A DNA stretch of 15,879 bases from Candidatus Borrarchaeota archaeon (GCA_016840645.1 JAEORY010000036.1:1-15879), one strand, 5' to 3'; positions 1 to 6,987 are shown, counted from the stretch's first letter. The notes: generated from the sequence alone by a model not told the origin. Made by a program: numbers and translations.

Positions 1-1
1 C

Positions 2-142
2 CAATATTCTCTAAGGATTAAGAAAGAATGCTATTCTTGCGATTTTAATGAAAGCACTATAATTAGGGTGCCTAAACGCATCATAGAAGATTTTTACTAC
101 GAAAAAAGAAGTAGCAAGACACTAATTGATCTTTTAAGTTAA
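2..142 (+). CDS. C-terminal end of an unidentified protein (5' truncated by window)
   Basis: An open frame enters from the left edge (frame 2) and runs 46 codons to a TAA at 140-142. Its stop lies directly against the stop of the convergent - strand gene (143-145), a tight tail-to-tail arrangement expected of real genes. The visible part contains a CxxC pair (CYSC, codons 10-13 of the fragment), followed by a short beta-like stretch (TIIRVP) and a basic, helical tail. This could be half of a zinc ribbon, but too little is present to name a family. It is a real coding end by context only; the start and most of the protein lie outside the window. Confidence 0.45.
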   Translation, partial: QYSLRIKKECYSCDFNESTIIRVPKRIIEDFYYEKRSSKTLIDLLS

Positions 143-1555
143 TTAGACCATATAAAGGATATTTGCTAACTCTACTGCTAAATTCTCTCGTTTAAAGATG
201 TTTAAGAGAATTTCCTCATGAATTTTTAGTTGTATGATAGCAATTTTTTCGATATTAGACTGGATTTGTAAATCCTCTATTATTTTGTCTTTGTCAGTTG
301 AATAGGTAAGCTGAAAGGTCGATTTAAGATTTTTTGTTAATGAATCAACGTCTAGAATTTCGTCTATATATTCTACGATTAAATCAGTGCCTTCCTGAGA
401 GTGACTTTTAAGAATAAGAAGTATGCATTCTCCAAAGCGTTCTACACATTCTTTTATGAACTTCTGCATTTTCTCAATGAAAGAATTACAGGTCGTTTCA
501 ATATATCCTTTGAGATCTTTGTTCTCATTGTAGTTATCTAGGATTTCAGGAGACCATATATTCTGAAGCGTTTCAATAAGAACATAAGGAAGTTGTTTTT
601 CATCATGCAAGAAGATTTCCTTCGTTATCTCATCAGCAAGTTTATGAAGTTCATCGACAGAGATTTCAAATATTTTTCTGTCAATTCCTCTGTATTGCGC
701 TTCTAGGGCTGGAGAAAATGTTGTAATCAGAATCGGAATCGTTCCTTTGACGTGCTTTATGAATAATTCTTCTTTTACGGTATGTTTTTGCCATGTTTCT
801 TCTCTTTCAATGTAATATACATCACCACAAATTAGACGGTCAAAAATGGGCTGTTTTGGATATTCTGATACAAGATTATCAGCACCAACATATGTAACTG
901 CATCAACTTTAAGTCCCTTAAAAGGTGCATCCAGTAATTCTACAGAAATACTTTCTCTGTTGTAGAGATATCCTTCTCCTTCGATTCTGTCCAATTCAAC
1001 AAATTTATTTGGCGGTACATCAAAATATATTTCTCCAAGGACCACTCCTTCCTGAGGTGTAATGAACGGAAATGATAAACCAGGTGGCCAGATACGTACA
1101 AAATCATCTAATTTTGCTCGTAAGAAATGATATTCTTCTAATACATAATGCCTAGAACCTGGTAGTACTAAGAAAGGGTATTTAGAGTTTGTAAAGTCCC
1201 AGAATGAACTTAGGAATGTTCCATAGGTGAAAAGATTTGTTTGTGGTGATTCTAATGTTACCCAATCATTTTCAGTTATTTCCAGCAGGTTTTTCAATTT
1301 CTTGCTTAGAAGGATGTACTCATTACTTTCAAAAAATCGTACTAAATCCGCGAGCTCTTTATTTTCTGAAAAAATAGCATTACTTATTGAAACTGCTCTT
1401 ACAACAACGGATTTATTTTTATTAGGGTTTTTTGCGAGAAGCAAATTGCGTTCTTTCAATTGTTTCTTGTTTTTCTCTCCAATAATTGCAAGTCGTGTAG
1501 ATTTTAACCAGTCTGGAAACCATTCTACTTTCAATTTGAGTGATAATTGGCTCAC
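143..1555 (-). CDS. Multidomain protein with gamma-glutamylcyclotransferase (AIG2/GGCT)-like core
   Basis: 470 residues. A GGCT/AIG2-like fold is visible at about residues 107-225: the YGTF motif (111-114, family consensus YGTL), then GEIY (174-177) and an LDRIEGEGYLYNR stretch (188-200), matching the family pattern G-E-[LI]-Y...LD..EG...Y.R. Glu192 or Glu194 would be the catalytic acid. Enzymes of this fold make 5-oxoproline from gamma-glutamyl compounds; the substrate here is unknown. The ~100 residues before it look like a small beta barrel (VVVRAV..., YILLSKKLKNLLEI..NDWV, similar in rhythm to CDC48-N/AbrB-like barrels). About 240 mostly helical residues follow that I do not recognise. 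This is much longer than single-domain GGCTs (~110-180). The start is GTG with no Shine-Dalgarno; a TTTAAAAG box at 1572-1579 suggests a leaderless message. Confidence 0.6.
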   Translation of the reverse strand: MSQLSLKLKVEWFPDWLKSTRLAIIGEKNKKQLKERNLLLAKNPNKNKSVVVRAVSISNAIFSENKELADLVRFFESNEYILLSKKLKNLLEITENDWVTLESPQTNLFTYGTFLSSFWDFTNSKYPFLVLPGSRHYVLEEYHFLRAKLDDFVRIWPPGLSFPFITPQEGVVLGEIYFDVPPNKFVELDRIEGEGYLYNRESISVELLDAPFKGLKVDAVTYVGADNLVSEYPKQPIFDRLICGDVYYIEREETWQKHTVKEELFIKHVKGTIPILITTFSPALEAQYRGIDRKIFEISVDELHKLADEITKEIFLHDEKQLPYVLIETLQNIWSPEILDNYNENKDLKGYIETTCNSFIEKMQKFIKECVERFGECILLILKSHSQEGTDLIVEYIDEILDVDSLTKNLKSTFQLTYSTDKDKIIEDLQIQSNIEKIAIIQLKIHEEILLNIFKRENLAVELANILYMV

Positions 1556-1588
1556 TCTCTACAAATTTTGAAAGGCTTTTAAAGCAAT

Positions 1589-1595
1589 AAAAAAA
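1589..1595 (-). terminator. Oligo-T terminator after the RAM-domain gene
   Basis: On the - strand a run of seven T follows the stop of the RAM-domain gene by about seven bases. Archaeal RNA polymerase commonly stops at such oligo-T runs without a hairpin. It lies just upstream of the next - strand gene's own TATA-like box. Confidence 0.4.
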
Positions 1596-1602
1596 GAATA
1601 GT

Positions 1603-1836
1603 CTATGATATTTGAGCAATCATTGTGGTTGTAGTTTTAATTGCCTTTAAAGCCCTTATTTTTTCAGAAATGACCCTTTTAATGGTTTCCATATCAGGGG
1701 CTTCAATTTTGGCGACTATATCGTATACGCCATACGCCAAGTAAGCCTCTTTTACTTCCTCAATATTTTTTAATGTTGCAACAACGCTCTCTTCAGCACC
1801 TATCTCAGTATTAATTAAAACAAAGGCTAATGCCAC
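1603..1836 (-). CDS. Stand-alone Lrp/AsnC-type effector-binding (RAM) domain protein
   Basis: 77 residues, consisting only of the AsnC/Lrp C-terminal ligand-binding fold (PF01037 type): a beta strand MALAFVLINTEIG, helix, the GVYDIVAKIEAPD stretch (about 36-48) that forms the hallmark beta hairpin, a helix DMETIKRVISEKIRAL and a final strand KTTTTMIAQIS. No helix-turn-helix is present and the protein is a full-length, intact small ORF rather than a remnant. Such stand-alone RAM proteins are common in archaea; they assemble in dimers/octamers and may bind amino acids or modulate full-length Lrp proteins. The start is GTG, chosen because a strong AGGAGG (1845-1850) lies 8 bases upstream. It is separated from mrp by 152 bases and a terminator, so it is probably transcribed alone. 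Confidence 0.85.
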   Translation of the reverse strand: MALAFVLINTEIGAEESVVATLKNIEEVKEAYLAYGVYDIVAKIEAPDMETIKRVISEKIRALKAIKTTTTMIAQIS

Positions 1837-1950
1837 TCCATATTCCTCCTGGCTTGGAATAACTCATCCTTCTTTTTCCATAATTTAAAAGAAAGATAGT
1901 TAAAGTCAGTCAAATAAAGCATTTTGCAATTTTCACGTATTTAAAACTAT

Positions 1951-1975
1951 ATGGAAAAAACTGTAATCTGTTACA
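1951..1975 (-). terminator. Hairpin plus oligo-T terminator of the mrp gene
   Basis: Read on the - strand: TGTAA, loop CAGA, TTACA, then G and six T. A 5-bp stem followed directly by a T run, starting 13 bases after the mrp stop codon, is a typical intrinsic terminator shape. Confidence 0.5.
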
Positions 1976-1988
1976 TCTGAAACAAATC

Positions 1989-2852
1989 TTAGGTTTTTGC
2001 TCGTTTTTCTTTAGAAGTGAGAATCGAAAGTATTTTTTTAGTCACTTTTTCGAATTCTTTGGCGGTTGGGCTATCGAGATAATTTAATACAAATGGTTTT
2101 CCTTCCCTTACAGAGCGAGAGACATTGGGATCAAACGGTAACTTTCCTAAGAATGGTACATCAAATTTATTTGCCATGTCTTCCCCAATACTCTCTCCAA
2201 ATGGCTCAATAAGCTCTTCACAGTGTGGGCATTTCATGTAACTCATGTTCTCTATAATACCTAGAATCTCTATTTCAAGCAGCCTTCCAAAATTGATCGC
2301 TTTTTTAACATCTAATTCGCTGAGAGGATCTGGGGCGGTCACAATGACAATTCCATCTATTGAAGGTACGTCTTGTAAGAATGTAAGTATTTCATCACCG
2401 GTACCTGGTGGGCAATCAGCGATTAGAATATCTCTTCTTCCCCAGTCAGTTGCCTGAAGGATGCTGGAAATATAACTGGTCTTAAGTGGACCACGAAGAA
2501 CTATAGGATCCTCATCTTTAGTCATATAATACATCGACATCACAGCAAGCCGGGGAAAAACAATTGCTGGATAAATCACATTTTTCTCTTCATCAACACG
2601 AGGGGCTACCTTAGAAAGTCCCAATGCCTTAGGAACGTTTGGTCCATGAATATCAACATCAAATAGAGCGACATCCATCCCATAGAAAGCTACAAAAGCC
2701 GCAGCAAGGTTAACTGCCACCGTAGTCTTACCAACTCCTCCCTTGTTGCTGAGTATAGCAATTTTGTGTTTAACAAATTTTAATCTTTTTTCAATTTCAG
2801 CTTTGACTTTCTCAAATGCGGATTTTACCTGTTCTTCTTTTTCTTCACTCAT
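1989..2852 (-). CDS. mrp: Mrp/NBP35/ApbC-family iron-sulfur cluster carrier P-loop ATPase
   Basis: 287 residues. A deviant Walker A KGGVGKTT is at about 37-44, the switch region FDVDIHGPNVPKALG at 65-79, Walker B-like ADCPPGTGDE around 146-155, and the cluster-binding CPHC at 208-211. These define the Mrp/NBP35 subgroup of SIMIBI ATPases, which bind a [4Fe-4S] cluster at a dimer interface through CxxC and hand it to apoproteins in the cytosol. The N-terminal DUF59/MIP18 domain of bacterial Mrp is absent, as usual in archaea; instead there is a ~25-residue charged helix. A GTG three codons upstream (2859-2861) would extend it, but that GTG lies inside the AGGTGA Shine-Dalgarno (2858-2863), which is spaced 5 bases from the ATG at 2850-2852, so the ATG is chosen. 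The CCG-type iron-sulfur enzyme and other cluster proteins in this window are possible clients (inference). Confidence 0.93.
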   Translation of the reverse strand: MSEEKEEQVKSAFEKVKAEIEKRLKFVKHKIAILSNKGGVGKTTVAVNLAAAFVAFYGMDVALFDVDIHGPNVPKALGLSKVAPRVDEEKNVIYPAIVFPRLAVMSMYYMTKDEDPIVLRGPLKTSYISSILQATDWGRRDILIADCPPGTGDEILTFLQDVPSIDGIVIVTAPDPLSELDVKKAINFGRLLEIEILGIIENMSYMKCPHCEELIEPFGESIGEDMANKFDVPFLGKLPFDPNVSRSVREGKPFVLNYLDSPTAKEFEKVTKKILSILTSKEKRAKT

Positions 2853-2977
2853 AAGAGTCACCTATTAGCATTAATACCTTTCAAGTATCTGAAACTTATA
2901 GAATATTAAAATTCGCTTTCAATATGAAACCGTTTCGTGGAAACATTTTCTGCTTCAAAATCAGGTATATCTTGGAT

Positions 2978-3814
2978 TTAATCGCCCATAGGGGGTGCCG
3001 TTTCTATCGTTTGACTATTTTCCCAGAGATAACTTGCAAAATCGTGCCACAACTTGCTAAAGTTTAGGTTGTCACTCCAAGTGCTAACCATCCCAAGTCC
3101 GATTTCCTGAGAGAGAATTGCATAGGAACCTTGGAGAATCTGCTCTCCATCAACAACTAAAAAAATCGTACCGAGACGACCTTCACGTTCGAGTATTCTA
3201 ACTTCGACGCCTTCCATATCTGTGAGTTCTGACAATACATCTTTTTCGTACTTATCATCTATTCCATGCGCATAAGTAATTACCTTGACTGTTAAATCAA
3301 TCCCTTCTTTCGATAGCCTTTTTTCGCGACTTTTCATTGCTTCTAAAACTCTTGCAACTTTTAAGTCATAAAGAGTATCCGTTGCAAGTATTATTTCATC
3401 TGTAGCTCCTAAGATCATTTCGACTAGCTTTGTATACACAGTTGATGTGCCTCTAAGTACCCAAATTGATTTTGATTGGTGTTGTTCTGAACTCCGTTCA
3501 TAAAGAGGGATTAAAAAATCATTAGCTATACCTGTAGCTTGGTTGTACTTAATACTCATTTCTCTTATGAAAAAATCTGGATTATTTGGACGATATATAT
3601 TCGCCCCCTTGCCAGATCCTCCTACAAATACTAAACCTTGCTCTTCTAATTCTTTTAGAACACTATAAACTTTGTTCTGGGGAACTTTGCTAGCCGAATA
3701 GATTTCTGAGGCTGATGCCTGCCCATAACCAACGAGTGCAATATATACTTTCGCCTGATACTCCGATAACCCTAAAAGTTTCAAAGAATCGACGATTTCG
3801 GGACTTACTGCCAT
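2978..3814 (-). CDS. TrmB-family transcriptional regulator
   Basis: 278 residues. The N-terminal winged helix (about 10-75) reads LKLLGLSEYQAKVYIALV...ASEIYSASKVPQNKVY...LEEQGLV, the classic TrmB pattern (PF01978). The rest (about 110-265) resembles the TrmB C-terminal effector region, with a phospholipase-D-like core: WVLRGTSTVYTKLVEMI, DEIILATDTLYDL, VEVRILEREGRLGTIFLVVDG. In TrmB proteins this region binds sugars and changes operator affinity; the ligand here cannot be read. Start ATG at 3814; a TATA-like element at 3851-3858 (- strand) would give a ~14-base leader. It is divergent from tfb across 326 bases full of inverted repeats, so it is a candidate regulator of itself and of tfb. Confidence 0.88.
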   Translation of the reverse strand: MAVSPEIVDSLKLLGLSEYQAKVYIALVGYGQASASEIYSASKVPQNKVYSVLKELEEQGLVFVGGSGKGANIYRPNNPDFFIREMSIKYNQATGIANDFLIPLYERSSEQHQSKSIWVLRGTSTVYTKLVEMILGATDEIILATDTLYDLKVARVLEAMKSREKRLSKEGIDLTVKVITYAHGIDDKYEKDVLSELTDMEGVEVRILEREGRLGTIFLVVDGEQILQGSYAILSQEIGLGMVSTWSDNLNFSKLWHDFASYLWENSQTIETAPPMGD

Positions 3815-3848
3815 TTCAATTCACTTCACTAATCTACTACAACAGTCG

Positions 3849-3860
3849 TTATAATAAAGG
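3849..3860 (-). promoter_or_regulatory. TATA-like promoter of the TrmB-family gene
   Basis: On the - strand the sequence CTTTATTATAAC lies about 40 bases upstream of the start codon, giving an expected transcription start near 3828. Confidence 0.4.
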
Positions 3861-3929
3861 ACGATTTGAGTTAAATTATTTTCTGATATGCATTAACATC
3901 TAGTTTTCTTTTGGAGGTATATATTCATT

Positions 3930-4049
3930 GTGGAGGGATTTACTAGAAAGTATATATATGAGGACCATCATAGTAGTATCAACAATAGTACCGTAATGGT
4001 GGTACTATATATTGCCAACTTGAATGGTACCTATCGAAAAATCGTTTAA
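3930..4049 (+). CDS. Possible small leader ORF upstream of tfb
   Basis: A strong GGAGGT (3913-3918) with no annotated gene after it precedes a GTG at 3930 that opens a 39-codon frame ending in TAA at 4047-4049 (begins MEGFTRKYIYEDHH). A TTG at 3928 opens an alternative 22-codon frame with better spacing. The putative product matches nothing I know. The frame also crosses the BRE/TATA box and both arms of the 8-bp inverted repeat, which argues that this stretch is regulatory DNA instead. Listed because the ribosome-binding site is otherwise unexplained. Confidence 0.15.
   Translation: MEGFTRKYIYEDHHSSINNSTVMVVLYIANLNGTYRKIV
3946..3958 (+). promoter_or_regulatory. BRE/TATA promoter upstream of tfb
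   Basis: AGAAAG followed by TATATATAT is a textbook archaeal BRE plus TATA box. A start site would be expected near 3980-3984, placing the 3985-4008 inverted repeat at the beginning of the transcript and giving a ~160-base 5' leader for tfb. A weaker AT-rich element at 4069-4079 could give a shorter leader. Confidence 0.55.
3985..4008. repeat. 8-bp inverted repeat, candidate operator
   Basis: ATAGTACC (3985-3992), an 8-base spacer, then GGTACTAT (4001-4008): a perfect inverted repeat. It sits 25-50 bases downstream of the TATA box, right over the expected transcription start, where a bound dimeric repressor would block polymerase. A related GGTACC palindrome lies at 4026-4031. Confidence 0.6.
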
Positions 4050-4099
4050 ACTATTCAAAATCTGAAAAAAATTAATTAAAGTGCCTAGAAGTTGGCAAT
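4011..4099. repeat. 11-bp perfect inverted repeat spanning the tfb leader
   Basis: ATTGCCAACTT at 4011-4021 is the exact reverse complement of AAGTTGGCAAT at 4089-4099, separated by 67 bases. It could be a paired protein-binding site or an RNA stem enclosing most of the leader. Confidence 0.6.
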
Positions 4100-4140
4100 T
4101 AAAAACAAATACCACCAAAACATGTTGAGGTTCAACCTGA

Positions 4141-5073
4141 ATGAATGTAAATGAAATTTATTCGGAAATTCCTGGTCTTACTACGATACAGACCTGCCCA
4201 GAATGCAATAACACGCACATCATAAGTGATTATGCGTGTGGGACTCTAGTGTGCGCCACATGTGGGCTTGTGATATCCGATAATTATGTGCTTGACGAAC
4301 AACCCGAGTGGAGAGCTTTCTCTAAAGAAGAGTATAACAAAAAAAGCCGTGTTGGAGATCCCCTTTCTCCTTTAAAGATTGATTACGGCCTTGGTACAAC
4401 GATAGATAAGAGAAATCAAGATGGATATGGAAATTTGCTTACACCTCGTCGTGCACATCGAATTAATCGACTTCGTTGGTTACATGATAGAAATCATCGA
4501 TCTGTTACAAGAAATCTTTCAAAAGCTTTAGCGGAATTAAAGCGCCTTTCATCTCAATTAGGTCTCCCAATGTCGGTTCGAAATGAGGCCGCTATTATCT
4601 ACCGAAAGGCTCTACGCAAAAGATTAATTCGTGGTCGTTCAATTGATGGAATGGTAGCAGCTTCGCTCTATTTAGTAGCTAGAAGCCATGCATTACCAAG
4701 AACTTTAAGAGAAATTGCCGCTACTTCACGTTTGGACAAAAAAGAGATCGCTCGTTGCTATAGGGTGCTTTGCAATGAACTTCACTTGAAATTACCTCCT
4801 ACTGATGCTACAAGTATGGTACCCAGACTTGCAAATGACCTAGGGCTTTCTAGTTCGGTACAACGCAAGGCAATTGAAATTCTTAAAGATGCAGAGCGTT
4901 TAAAACTCAGTACTGGAAAGAATCCAATGAGTCTGGCAGCAGCCGCACTTTATATATCTGCGATTGAATTTGGCGAACGTCGTACTCAGCAGGAAGTGGC
5001 GGAGGTCGCTCAAACGACTGAAGTTACGCTGAGGAATCGCTATAAAGAGATTAAACGTGAACTTAAACTCTAA
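4141..5073 (+). CDS. tfb: Transcription initiation factor IIB (TFB)
   Basis: 310 residues, the normal TFB length. N-terminal zinc ribbon with Cys19, Cys22, Cys38, Cys41 (C-x2-C-x15-C-x2-C); B-reader/linker region 50-90 including EQPEWRAF and GDPLSP; then two cyclin-like repeats (about 115-205 and 210-305) with the expected helices (AAIIYRKALRKRLIRGRSIDG; AAAALYISAIEFGERRTQQEVA). TFB recruits RNA polymerase to TBP-TATA and contacts the BRE through the C-terminal repeat. A GAGGT at 4127-4131 serves as ribosome-binding site. The ribbon departs a little from consensus: no Gly after Cys22 and ACGTLVC where most have a Gly-Glu before VC, with an additional Cys33. It is probably one of several TFBs. 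The downstream small gene starts 40 bases after its stop. Confidence 0.96.
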   Translation: MNVNEIYSEIPGLTTIQTCPECNNTHIISDYACGTLVCATCGLVISDNYVLDEQPEWRAFSKEEYNKKSRVGDPLSPLKIDYGLGTTIDKRNQDGYGNLLTPRRAHRINRLRWLHDRNHRSVTRNLSKALAELKRLSSQLGLPMSVRNEAAIIYRKALRKRLIRGRSIDGMVAASLYLVARSHALPRTLREIAATSRLDKKEIARCYRVLCNELHLKLPPTDATSMVPRLANDLGLSSSVQRKAIEILKDAERLKLSTGKNPMSLAAAALYISAIEFGERRTQQEVAEVAQTTEVTLRNRYKEIKRELKL

Positions 5074-5113
5074 CAGTTCAACGATTACTCACAATACTTC
5101 GGTGATGTTAAAG

Positions 5114-5341
5114 ATGGAAGAAGACAGGTATGCATTCAATATCTGTTGGAAATGCAAAAGAAAAGACTGGATACCTTTCTCACAAGAAGACATCATTACA
5201 GCCAAAAAGTGTGGGGGCCTATTTACAAAGGTATTAGATCATGGTGATCATATAATCACACTGAAAATTGATGCTAATGGGGCTGTACGTCGAGAATATA
5301 TTCGAGCAGAAATTCTGAATGTTCAACCAATAGTTACTTAA
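5114..5341 (+). CDS. Small cysteine-containing protein downstream of tfb
   Basis: 75 residues, no family recognised. It starts MEEDRYAFNICWKCKRKDW with a CxxC pair (Cys11, Cys14) and a further Cys33 before Gly-Gly, then a beta-rich tail (TKVLDHGDHIITLKIDANG, RREYIRAEILNV). A two-Cys zinc knuckle or a dimer sharing zinc is possible, but only three cysteines are present. The frame is open back to a GTG at 5057 that overlaps the end of tfb, and an ATG at 5105 is also in frame; the ATG at 5114 is preferred because GGTGAT (5101-5106) stands 7 bases before it. Its proximity to tfb suggests co-transcription, so a role connected to transcription is conceivable but unproven. The poly-T at 5366-5373 ends the unit. 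Confidence 0.65.
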   Translation: MEEDRYAFNICWKCKRKDWIPFSQEDIITAKKCGGLFTKVLDHGDHIITLKIDANGAVRREYIRAEILNVQPIVT

Positions 5342-5365
5342 CTTGAAATTTTTGCTCTTAACTTC

Positions 5366-5373
5366 TTTTTTTT
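5366..5373 (+). terminator. Oligo-T terminator after the tfb unit
   Basis: Eight T in a row within a T-rich stretch (5351-5377), 25 bases after the stop of the small cysteine-containing gene. The remaining bases to 5590 are AT-rich and I see no gene or clear structure in them. Confidence 0.5.
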
Positions 5374-5596
5374 ATTTCAAATTGTGAATTGTTGCTTTTC
5401 TAACATGGTGACTGAGACAGATTTTAAAGACAACAAATATTGTGATAAAAGTCTACAATTACTGCAAAAATAAACACCCATTTGTTGCTTTAACTGTAAA
5501 ACAAGTTTTGAAAGATCTTTTTGTCTCTTATAATGTTTAAGATGATTTTTGCGCGTTTCTTGTGAAATAATTTGTAACAAAAACGTTTCAAATACA

Positions 5597-5608
5597 AAAA
5601 ATATAATA
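5597..5608 (+). promoter_or_regulatory. TATA-like promoter of the 5642 gene
   Basis: AAAATATAATAA lies ~40 bases ahead of the ATG, so transcription would start near 5628 and leave a short leader that just contains the AGGAGGT site. Confidence 0.45.
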
Positions 5609-5641
5609 ACAATAACTACAACTTTAACTAGGAGGTTTTTT

Positions 5642-6211
5642 ATGACACAACAACTAAAGGTTAAACTTCCTGGGACATTATATTTCATAGATCTGACCAT
5701 GAATCCTGCAACAAATACTGGAAAGGTTACTTTAGAACGAAAAGCAGTTGAAGCTCAAAAAACTCTTTCGGATTTAAACCCACATTCAATTCAAGGTGTT
5801 TTATTAGACTTATTAGATGCCCAAGGATTAAACCCTAATCCTAGGCTAATTTCACGCTTGCTTGAAGATCTTACAGAACCTGAGGTGGCAGAAGTAGTTG
5901 AAACAATTGAAGAACCTAGAGTAATTAAGGAAGTAAAACCCGTTCCTACAATAACTGCCCGGGAAACAGTCCCTGAAATACCTCCTCCTGTTGTTGAAAT
6001 GAAAGCAGAACCCCCTGCAAAAGTTGATACAGCAGTTAATTCTCCTCTATTGAAATTCAAAGATGTTCTTGCAGCGGCAACTTTTCAAATGTCGCAACTT
6101 GATTCACTTCTGAAAGAATCATCAAATACTGAAGTTGAATCTGCGATGAAATCGCTTCATAATTTGTTGACGCAAGCTAAAAGCATCATAGACGAAATAA
6201 GTACTAGATAA
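5642..6211 (+). CDS. Unrecognised two-domain protein with Pro/Glu/Val-rich linker
   Basis: 189 residues. The ATG at 5642 is chosen for the strong AGGAGGT (5630-5636) 5 bases upstream; an upstream in-frame ATG at 5549 lies before the likely promoter and is rejected. The N-terminal part (1-78) is a mixed segment with strands (QLKVKLPGTLYFIDLTM) and helices (HSIQGVLLDLLDAQGL, PRLISRLLEDL). Residues 79-135 are low-complexity (TEPEVAEVVETIEEPRVIKEVKP..., EIPPPVVEMKAEPP), a flexible linker. The C-terminal part (136-189) is amphipathic helix, likely a coiled coil or helical hairpin. There is no signal peptide or membrane segment, so it should be a cytosolic scaffold or adaptor-like protein. No known family recognised. 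Confidence 0.75.
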   Translation: MTQQLKVKLPGTLYFIDLTMNPATNTGKVTLERKAVEAQKTLSDLNPHSIQGVLLDLLDAQGLNPNPRLISRLLEDLTEPEVAEVVETIEEPRVIKEVKPVPTITARETVPEIPPPVVEMKAEPPAKVDTAVNSPLLKFKDVLAAATFQMSQLDSLLKESSNTEVESAMKSLHNLLTQAKSIIDEISTR

Positions 6212-6228
6212 AGCAAGTTGCTATCTAG
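6204..6228 (+). terminator. Inverted repeat at the end of the 5642 gene
   Basis: CTAGATA (6204-6210) and TATCTAG (6222-6228) form a 7-bp stem that overlaps the stop codon, with the nested AGCAAGTTGCT inside. It separates two convergent genes and may end transcription; no T run follows closely, so this is tentative. Confidence 0.3.
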
Positions 6229-6249
6229 CTGCTAGGTATAAAAACTGAG

Positions 6250-6915
6250 CTAAATAATTCTTTTTAATAAACGCTCAGGCGTTATTTCTAGTGCTTCACG
6301 CGCTTGCTGCTTAGAAAGACCTGCGCCAACAGCTATTTTCCAAGCGACTTCCTGGTCAATTAAATCGCCTGGTTCGTGAGCGTCTGTACAAACAATTAGC
6401 TTTACCCCATTTTCTATGGCAAGTTTGGCAACAATACCATTTGTGAGGGCATGCCCTCTACGCGACGTTAATTCAAAAATAACACCATTATTTGAGGCAA
6501 CTTGGCAGACCTCTTCTGTAATTAGCCCGGGATGCGCTAAGATGTCGATGTCTGCATTAACAGCGGCCAAATTTGTACCTTCTTCGACAGGTTCAGCCAG
6601 CGTCTCACCATGAACTAAAACAAGTTTAGCTCCATATTCACGAGCTTTATCAGTCAGCTCAGGAATGCTTTCTGCTGGTATCATTGTCAATTCGGCACCA
6701 GGAACCACAGTGATATCCCAGTATTTCATTAATTCTTCAGAGACTTGAACAATCCTCGGTAATACATGATCTAAAGTGGATATATCTACATGATCGGTAA
6801 TAGCAATCGCCTTATGATTCATGACTTTAGCCAGACGAACTAATTCGCTTGGCAGAAGTACTCCGTCGCTGAAGATCGTGTGAGCGTGAAATTCAATTCG
6901 TTCTCCAAATTTCAT
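6250..6915 (-). CDS. PHP-domain metal-dependent phosphoesterase (histidinol-phosphatase-like)
   Basis: 221 residues, a single PHP domain. All expected metal ligands are visible: His10 and His12 (FHAHT), Asp17, Asp41-His42 (ITDHVD), Glu75 (PGAELT), His102 (VLVHGE), His128 (LAHPG), Asp178 and His180 (CTDAH). The family uses a trinuclear Zn/Mn/Fe centre to hydrolyse phosphate esters; archaeal proteins of this length are often labelled histidinol phosphate phosphatase-like, but no other histidine gene is nearby, so the substrate is open. The start is the ATG at 6913-6915 because GAGGAGG (6924-6930) stands 8 bases upstream; an ATG nine codons further up overlaps no good site. It follows the iron-sulfur protein gene by 72 bases on the same strand and may belong to that operon. 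Confidence 0.88.
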   Translation of the reverse strand: MKFGERIEFHAHTIFSDGVLLPSELVRLAKVMNHKAIAITDHVDISTLDHVLPRIVQVSEELMKYWDITVVPGAELTMIPAESIPELTDKAREYGAKLVLVHGETLAEPVEEGTNLAAVNADIDILAHPGLITEEVCQVASNNGVIFELTSRRGHALTNGIVAKLAIENGVKLIVCTDAHEPGDLIDQEVAWKIAVGAGLSKQQAREALEITPERLLKRII

Positions 6916-6987
6916 GAAGGTATCCTCCTCTATTTGCATCAACTAGATTATACTCAAATTGTCCGTGTACTCTCTTAATATCGATTT

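Noticed and set aside
1227..1571. 114-codon open frame on the + strand
   Set aside because: Antisense to the GGCT-like gene, which has recognisable motifs; no start signals.
5549..5641. 31-codon N-terminal extension of the 5642 protein
   Set aside because: It contains the likely TATA element and the AGGAGGT site that serve the ATG at 5642.
5377..5700. 107-codon open frame on the - strand
   Set aside because: It crosses the promoter, ribosome-binding site and start of the 5642 gene, and its translation has no domain-like pattern.
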